DNA of 64,000 nt from Agriotes lineatus. Its lineage: Eukaryota; Arthropoda; Insecta; Coleoptera; Elateridae. The notes beneath the pieces were generated by a model. That model worked only from the letters and a program-made list of their open reading frames with translations, did no database searches and was not told where the DNA came from. The stretch covers positions 1 through 64,000 of the forward strand of contig CALNHX010007501.1 of assembly GCA_940337035.1 (NCBI GenBank), read 5' to 3'. Position numbers and translations under genes: made by a program. Shown here piece by piece: positions 58,901 to 64,000 of the stretch; the first letter of the stretch is position 1; the number at the start of each line of letters is the position of its first letter.

Positions 58901-60077
58901 TCAGTACAAGAGCACATTCTTCTTTGAATAGAACATCAAAACCATTCGAGGTAATTTTTCCAACCGATAACAGATTCGTACGCAGATCGGGTACGTGTAA
59001 CGCGTTGCTTAGCTTAACGTATTTTATTTCGCCAAAAGCATCGGTTACGAACGATGCACTGCCTTTGGCAACAATTTCCGTCGACGCACTATTCGCAAGA
59101 GTCAGATTATCGCGTACAGAGTCACTGATTTCCACGAAATCTTCTAGATTATTGCACAAGTGGGACGTCGCGCCACTGTCGAGACACCATTTGCGTTCTT
59201 TGTTCTTTGAACCGGTTCGTGATGCTCCAACGCGTAGGCATACTCGTTGAGAGTCTGTATCGCATTTCGCAGATGATTGCGCGTTTTTCACTTTACTTTT
59301 ACACTCCGATGCCTTGTGGCCGATTTTCCTACATTTGTGACACCGAAATTTGAAAGTTTCAGAAGAGTTTTTCTTGGTTTCAACGTTTGTTTCCGGAGAA
59401 TTATTAGATTGACGCCGCCACTGGTGGGATTTTTTCTTCGCGAACATCGCTCCCTGCCCCGCGGCCGCGTTGCACGCTTTGTTTTCTCGCGCGTCGCTTT
59501 CTTCTACGATTTTTACGCGAAGCACTTCCGGTTTCGGCAGTTCGTCCCTAGATTCGATAGCACAGCGAAAATTTTCATAGCTTGACGGCAAACTATACAG
59601 CAACATGATGGCTAATAAGTCCGAATTAATTTCGATTTCCATATCGGCCAGTTTATCTACCGCGTCAAAGAAGCTGTTTAGATACTCACGCACGTCACTG
59701 CCTTCTTGCATTCGCTTCAGGGTCAGCTGTTTTAATAACGTCGCCTTCCGGGCTGGACCTTTGGACTGGTAAATGGTTTCTAATTTCAACCACACATCGC
59801 GAGACGTTGCACAACCTTTTATTTGCTTCAGTTCTGATGGAGAGATCGACAAAATGATGTCGGATTTTGCTTTCTTGTCGCATATATCCCAGGCCGCTGC
59901 AGGTTCGGCTGACCGGCCGCTTGCACCATCGCTCCCCGCCGAAGTTGGTCTTGCAATGTCCCCGTTGACGTAGCCCCACGCATCGGTTTTGACCAGCAAT
60001 GCCTCCATTTGAATTTTCCATGTGTCGTAATTGTCTTTGTTCAAAGTTTCAATACGAGTAACGTTTACACCACTCAT
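55890..60077 (-). CDS. Copia Gag-Pol polyprotein
   Basis: 1,395 aa from ATG 60077 (MSGVNVTRIETLNKDNY); ten upstream in-frame codons lack an ATG. Gag (1-285) has a UBN2-like part and a zinc knuckle C246-x2-C249-x4-H254-x4-C259. Protease: DSGA at 300-303. Integrase: HHCC zinc site H438, H443, C473, C476, then the catalytic triad D503, D566, E602 with D-35-E spacing. The linker is acidic (about 766-783), followed by two AT-hook-like motifs GPGRPK and RGRPRK (788-805). Reverse transcriptase: D938 and YVDD 1048-1051. RNase H: D1214, E1255, D1291. All key residues are present with no stop or frameshift. The polyprotein should be cut by its own protease and drive copying in cytoplasmic particles. 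The C-terminal 19 residues are encoded in the LTR. Confidence 0.95.
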   Translation of the reverse strand: MSGVNVTRIETLNKDNYDTWKIQMEALLVKTDAWGYVNGDIARPTSAGSDGASGRSAEPAAAWDICDKKAKSDIILSISPSELKQIKGCATSRDVWLKLETIYQSKGPARKATLLKQLTLKRMQEGSDVREYLNSFFDAVDKLADMEIEINSDLLAIMLLYSLPSSYENFRCAIESRDELPKPEVLRVKIVEESDARENKACNAAAGQGAMFAKKKSHQWRRQSNNSPETNVETKKNSSETFKFRCHKCRKIGHKASECKSKVKNAQSSAKCDTDSQRVCLRVGASRTGSKNKERKWCLDSGATSHLCNNLEDFVEISDSVRDNLTLANSASTEIVAKGSASFVTDAFGEIKYVKLSNALHVPDLRTNLLSVGKITSNGFDVLFKEECALVLNKMGEVKLVAERVGDLYYIRESSNVNNLKDSAFTCQTGSGNLMSWHRRLGHLNAKDVLLCKRKGYIPGHDFKADEDCNLECEVCYKGKMTRLPFPKKSERKTETLEIIHTDVCGPMRIESNGKARYYVEFIDDHSRYCFVYFIRHKNEVIQKTKEFLKLVENQQGRKVKCFQSDNGTEYTSKEFDDLLNSQGITRRLTSPYCPEQNGIAERKNRTLLDTARCLLIQSGLPTSFWAEAVNTANYIRNRCPTKSLDGVTPYEAWTGKPPDLSHLREFGCKVFCLNRDPARSKLDDRCLEGTFIGYSEQTKGFKVWLPNEKKIIVTRDVKFLEKQTPLVKEFEDFVPSNIIESRTPEVFAENEETRTMDIRLDYPNVEYEEPEPEDEPPEPEESVIRRGPGRPKLVRSGSRGRPRKVYNTIPEEAETAEIAEQAFLAEIPMNHVINGPDAAEWYQAMAIEVKSIIKNDTWELVDRPPDQDVIGSRIVLRNKYRADGTLERRKARLVAQGFSQRPGIHFNETFAPVARLSSVRLVTALAARCGMKIHQLDVTCAYLNGDLEEVIYMEPPKQLRVILETIVENESDDSEVGRKAAKMLKELEQGEKVCLLNKSLYGLKQAGRSWHAKLNQVLLSCGANPTKADPCVYRMGKGEDLTLIVIYVDDILVSSKQDKTINELKRKLSSEFELRDLGNIGHCLGIEFSRSGNKIRLHQRGYISEILARFGMSEAKPVSTPMDINVKLTKPTEEATEEEKRLPYRELIGALTYLAMATRPDICFAVSFLGQFNNCYRNIHWTAAKRILRYLKGTEGLGILYEPDNQGIRGYVDADWGNCIDDRRSYTGYSFILTSGAISWDAREQRTVALSSTEAEYMGLTEAAKEALYLKNFVTELGFSHLADVEIYNDNLSALKLASNPTFHGRSKHIDIRYHFIREAIRNGPLRVLHVKTEDMAADVLTKCLPRPKHLKCLEMMNIWNHHGKDKSSAAYRGEVSEYGTPMVRSGASDVTVS
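55901..55908. promoter_or_regulatory. Perfect cAMP-response-element palindrome in Copia LTR
   Basis: TGACGTCA, the consensus CREB/ATF site, is present in both LTRs (also 60397-60404). In the 3' LTR it overlaps the last codons of gag-pol. A regulatory role is inferred from the motif only. Confidence 0.4.
55949..55957 (-). promoter_or_regulatory. Copia polypurine tract
   Basis: GAGGGGAAG on the coding strand directly abuts the 3' LTR. It is the expected plus-strand primer. It lies within the open reading frame. Confidence 0.8.
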
Positions 60078-60204
60078 ATTTGGACAAAACGATTTCTTCC
60101 GGCACACAAGTCAATATGAATCACGGCTCGGCACTGTTTTTTTTGAGTTCGCGGTTTTTACTTACTTTTTAGGTTAAAAACGTCCACCCTTGGGCATATG
60201 TGAT
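60078..60204 (-). other. Copia 5' leader
   Basis: Untranslated stretch of about 127 bases between the primer-binding site and the gag-pol ATG. It contains a poly-A run on the coding strand (complement of 60137-60144). No other feature. Confidence 0.6.
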
Positions 60205-60219
60205 CCTAGGCCCGTAACC
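60205..60219 (-). promoter_or_regulatory. Copia primer-binding site (initiator Met-tRNA anticodon arm)
   Basis: Directly inside the 5' LTR the coding strand reads GGTTACGGGCCTAGG. This matches, with two changes, the complement of the anticodon arm of insect initiator Met-tRNA. Drosophila copia is primed by the 5' half of that tRNA in the same way. Confidence 0.75.
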
Positions 60220-60444
60220 TATTAGCAGTATTAGCAGTGAAATAAAGAACGCCCCGATGGACAAGCGAACACTTTATTGCAGTTACACAATAATCAAAAA
60301 CAGATTGACACATCAATACAATAAATTGTATAACAAAACACGACCGAAGTGACGCGCAAGCAGCGACTGTTCATTACTAGCGGCTTCACGAAACTGTGAC
60401 GTCAGATGCGCCGGATCGAACCATTGGCGTACCGTATTCTGACA
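60220..60444 (-). repeat. Copia 5' LTR
   Basis: 225 bp; on the coding strand it starts TGTCAGAATACGG and ends GCTAATACTGCTAATA. Compared base by base with 55724-55948, I find no difference. It should contain the promoter. A perfect TGACGTCA lies at 60397-60404. Confidence 0.95.
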
Positions 60445-60449
60445 ATAAA
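60445..60449. repeat. Copia target site duplication (right)
   Basis: ATAAA directly after the right LTR. The satellite monomer then resumes in exact register with TTGTATTTTT. Confidence 0.85.
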
Positions 60450-63400
60450 TTGTATTTTTTATTTACTAAAAATCCTGCAAGTTTCCTAGCTCTCATTTAT
60501 ATATTAATTTAGTTAAAATAATGGCTTCAGGAGCTTATTAGGTGCCATAATCAATTAATGGGAAGCTCAAAAAGCAGCCAAAGCGAACGGTGAGTGTTAG
60601 CAGCACTATTTGTGTTTGTAGAATTGGAAAATCATTAATATTAAGCTATTCCGTACATGACGGTGACACATTCGATTTTTTGGAACCTAACAATTCAAAG
60701 TTGGTTACCCTAAGACGCCGATGGAGTTAGATAAATTGTATTTTTTATTTACTAAAAATCCTGCAAGTTTCCTAGCTCTCATTTCTATATTAATTTAGTT
60801 AAAATAATGGCTGCAGGAGCTTATTAGGTGCCATAATCAATTAATGGGAAGCTCAAAAAGCAGCCAAAGCGAACGGTGAGTGTTAGCAGCACTATTTGTG
60901 TTTGTAGAATTGGCAAATCATTAATATAAAGCTATTCCGTACATGACGGTGACACATTCGATTTTTTGGAACCTAACAATTCAAAGTTGGTTACCCTAAG
61001 ACGCCGATGGAGTTAGATAAATTGTATTTTTTATTTACTAAAAATCCTGCAAGTTTCCTAGCTCTCATTTCTATATTAATTTAGTGAAAATAATGGCTTC
61101 AGGAGCTTATTAGGTGCCATAATCAATTAATGGGAAGCTCAAAAAGCAGCCAAAGCGAACGGTGAGTGTTAGCAGCACTATTTGTGTTTGTAGAATTGGC
61201 AAATCATTAATATAAAGCTATTCCGTACATGACGGTGACACATTCGATTTTTTGGAACCTGACAATTCAAAGTTGGTTACCCTAAGACGCCGATGGAGTT
61301 AGATAAATTGTATTTTTTATTTACTAAAAATCCTGCAAGTTTCCTAGCTCTCATTTCTATATTAATTTAGTTAAAATAATGGCTTCAGGAGCTTATTAGG
61401 TGCCATAATCAATTAATGGGAAGCTCAAAAAGCAGCCAAAGCAAACGGTGAGTGTTAGTAGCACTATTTGTGTTAGTAGAATTGGCAAATCATTAATATA
61501 AAGCTATTCCATACATTACGGTCACACATTCGATTTTTTGGGACCTAACAATCCAAAGTTGGTTACCCTAAGAAGCCGATGGAGTTAGATAAATTGTATT
61601 TTTTATTTACTAAAAATCTTGCAAGTTTCCTAGCTCTCATTTCTATATTAATGTAGTTAAAATAATGGCTTCAGGAGCTTATTAGGTGCCATAATCAATT
61701 AATGGGAAGCTCAAAAAGCAGCCAAAGCAAACGGTGAGTGTTAGCAGCACTATTTGTGTTAGTAGAATTGGCAAATCATTAATATAAAGCTATTCCCTAC
61801 ATTACGGTCACACATTCGATTTTTTGGGACCTAACAATTCAAAGTTGGTTACCCTAAGACGCCGATGGAGTTAGATAAATTGTATTTTTTATTTACTAAA
61901 AATCCTGCAAGTTTCCTAGCTCTCATTTCTATATTAATTTAGTTAAAATAATGGCTTCAGGAGCTTATTAGGTGCCACAATCAATTAATGGAAAGCTCAA
62001 AAAGCAGCCAAAGCGAACGGTGAGTGTTAGCAGCACTATTTGTGTTTGTAGAATTGGCAAATCATTAATATAAAGCTATTCCGTACATGACGGTGACACA
62101 TTCGATTTTTTGGAACCTAACAATTCAAAGTTGGTTACCCTAAGACGCCGATGGAGTTAGATAAATTGTATTTTTTATTTACTAAAAATCCTGCAAGTTT
62201 CCTAGCTCGCATTTCTATATTAATTTAGTTAAAATAATGACTTCAGGAGCTTATTAGGTGCCCTAATCAATTAATGGGAAGTTCAAAAAGCAGCCAAAGC
62301 GAACGGTGAGTGTTAGCAGCACTATTTGTGTTTGTAGAATTGGCAAATCATTAATATAAAGCTATTCCGTACATGACGGTGACACATTCGATTTTTTAGA
62401 ACCTAACAATTCAAAGTTGGTTACCCTAAGACCCCGATGGAGTTAGATAAATTGTATTTTTTATTTACTAAAAATCCTGCAAGTTTTCTAGCTCTCATTT
62501 CTATATTAATTTAGTTAAAATAATGGCTTCAGGAGCTTATTAGGTGCCATAATCAATTAATGGGACCCTCAAAAAGCAGCCAAAGCGAACGGTGAGTGTT
62601 AGCAGCACTATTTGTGTTTGTAGAATTGGCAAATCATTAATATAAAGCTATTCCGTACATGACGGTGACACATTCGATTTTTTGGAACCTGACAATTCAA
62701 AGTTGGTGACCCTAAGACGCCGATGGAGTTAGATAAATTGTATTTTTTATTTACTAAAAATCCTGCAAGTTTCCTAGCTCTCATTTCTATATTAATTTAG
62801 TTAAAATAATGGCTTCAGGAGATTATTAGGTGCCATAATCAATTAATGGGAAGCTCAAAAAGCAGCCAAAGCAAACGGTGAGTGTTAGCAGCACTATTTG
62901 TGTTAGTAGAATTGGCAAATCACTAATATAAAGCTATTCCCTACATTACGGTCACACATTCGATTTTTTGGGACCTAACAATTCAAAGTTGGTTACCCTA
63001 AGACGCCGATGGAGTTAGATAAATTGTATTTTTTATTTACTAAAAATCCTGCAAGTTGCCTAGCTCTCATTTCTATATTAATTTAGTTAAAATAATAGCT
63101 TCAGGAGCTTATTAGGTGCCATAATATTAATGGGAAGCTCAAAAAGCAGCCAAAGCAAACGGTGAGTGTTAGCAGCACTATTTGTGTTAGTAGAATTGGC
63201 AAATCATTAATATAGCTATTCCATACATTACGGTCACACATTCGATTTTTTGGGACCTAACAATTCAAAGTTGGTTACCGTAAGACGCCGATGGAGTTAG
63301 ATAAATTTTATTTTTTATTTACTAAAAATCCTGCAAGTTGCCTAGCTCTCATTTCTATATTAATTTAGTTAAAATAATGGCTTCAGGAGCTTATTAGGTG

Positions 63401-64000
63401 CCATAATCAATTAATGGGAAGCTCAAAAAGCAGCCAAAGCAAACGGTTCGTGTTAGCAGCACTATTTGTGTTAGTAGAATTGGCAAATCATTAATATAAA
63501 GCTATTCCATACATTACGGTCACACATTCGATTTTTTGAGACCTAACAATTCAAAGTTGGTTACCCTATGACGCCGATGGAGTTAGATAAATTGTATTTT
63601 TTATTTACTAAAAATCCTGCAAGTTTCTTAGCTCTCATTTCTATATTAATTTAGTTAAAATAATGGCTTCAGGAGCTTATTAGGTGCCATAATTAATTAA
63701 TGGGAAGCTCAAAAAGCAGCCAAAGCAAACGGTGAGTGTTAGCAGCACTATTTGTGTTAGTAGAATTGGCAAATCATTAATATAAAGCTATTCCGTACAT
63801 GACGGTGACACATTCGATTTTTTGGAACCTAACAATTCAAAGTTGGTTACCCTAAGACGCCGATGGAGTTAGATAAATTGTATTTTTTATTTACTAAAAA
63901 TCCTGCAAGTTTCCTAGCTCTCATTTCTATATTAATTTAGTTAAAATAATGGCTTCAGGAGCTTATTAGGTGCCATAATCAATTAATGGGAAGCTCAAAA
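60445..64000 (+). repeat. Satellite DNA array, 286-bp monomer (right segment)
   Basis: About 12.4 monomers continuing the same array and orientation after Copia and running off the window. It includes the GGAAAATCATTAATATTAAG and GGCTGCAGG variants just after Copia, an AAGAAGCCG monomer, and near 63125 and 63211 two small deletions (CAAT and AAAG lost). No gene. Confidence 0.95.

Larger units (their letters stand above)
55724..60444 (-). mobile_element. Intact Ty1/Copia LTR retrotransposon, 4,721 bp
   Basis: It has two 225-bp LTRs, identical as far as I can compare them, a 5-bp target duplication, a primer-binding site, a polypurine tract and one uninterrupted gag-pol frame. The order protease, integrase, reverse transcriptase, RNase H defines the Copia group. 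LTR termini are TG...TA on the coding strand, not the usual TG...CA. It is inserted in a satellite monomer. Identical LTRs and an open frame indicate very recent insertion. Confidence 0.95.

Noticed and set aside
56176..59973. Plus-strand ORFs of 64-108 aa within Copia
   Set aside because: Antisense shadows of the gag-pol frame, without motifs.
16068..64000. A CRISPR array or coding tandem repeat
   Set aside because: The 286-bp units are contiguous with no spacers, contain stops in all frames, and sit among eukaryotic transposons. This is satellite DNA.
16068..64000. A telomeric or rDNA spacer repeat
   Set aside because: No TTAGG or other short telomere motif and no rRNA sequence is present near the array.

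Overview
This window is eukaryotic nuclear repeat DNA, most likely arthropod (probably insect) heterochromatin. The reasons are a Polinton/Maverick-like element carrying a DUF8207-type protein, a Copia retrotransposon whose primer-binding site matches the anticodon arm of initiator Met-tRNA, a decayed hAT element, and about 43 kb of an AT-rich satellite with a 286-bp period. I see no single-copy host gene, rRNA, tRNA or CRISPR array. The species assignment is inference.

Layout. (1) 10-14033 is a 14,024-bp Polinton-like element with AG...CT ends and a 6-bp target duplication CCTGTT (4-9 and 14034-14039). Its two arms (about 10-5450 and 8593-14033) are a near-identical inverted repeat of about 5.4 kb in which every paired position sums to 14043. 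Each arm is layered: terminal block A (1.45 kb), block B (1.3 kb) with a truncated Crypton-like tyrosine recombinase ORF, a second copy of the terminus (A'), then block C, which holds a diverged relic of A, a 30-bp minisatellite and a tetranucleotide array. The core (5.4-8.6 kb) has a tandem duplication carrying a 49-aa zinc-ribbon ORF (one dead copy, one open copy), a 240-bp MITE, and a 385-aa DUF8207-like gene. No polymerase, retroviral-type integrase or ATPase is visible, so the element looks non-autonomous. (2) 14034-16067 is the 3' part of a frameshifted, internally deleted hAT element that the Polinton interrupted. (3) 16068-55723 and 60445-64000 are satellite, about 151 monomers in several subfamilies with block duplications of 4, 7, 12 and 19 monomers. 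(4) 55724-60444 is an apparently intact Copia element on the minus strand with two identical 225-bp LTRs and the target duplication ATAAA, inserted cleanly into a satellite monomer.

Order of events inferred from nesting: satellite array, then hAT at or in its left edge, then the Polinton-like element in the hAT coding region. Separately, and recently, Copia entered the satellite. The genes do not form a host pathway. They are mobile-element genes, and only Copia looks able to encode all of its own machinery.
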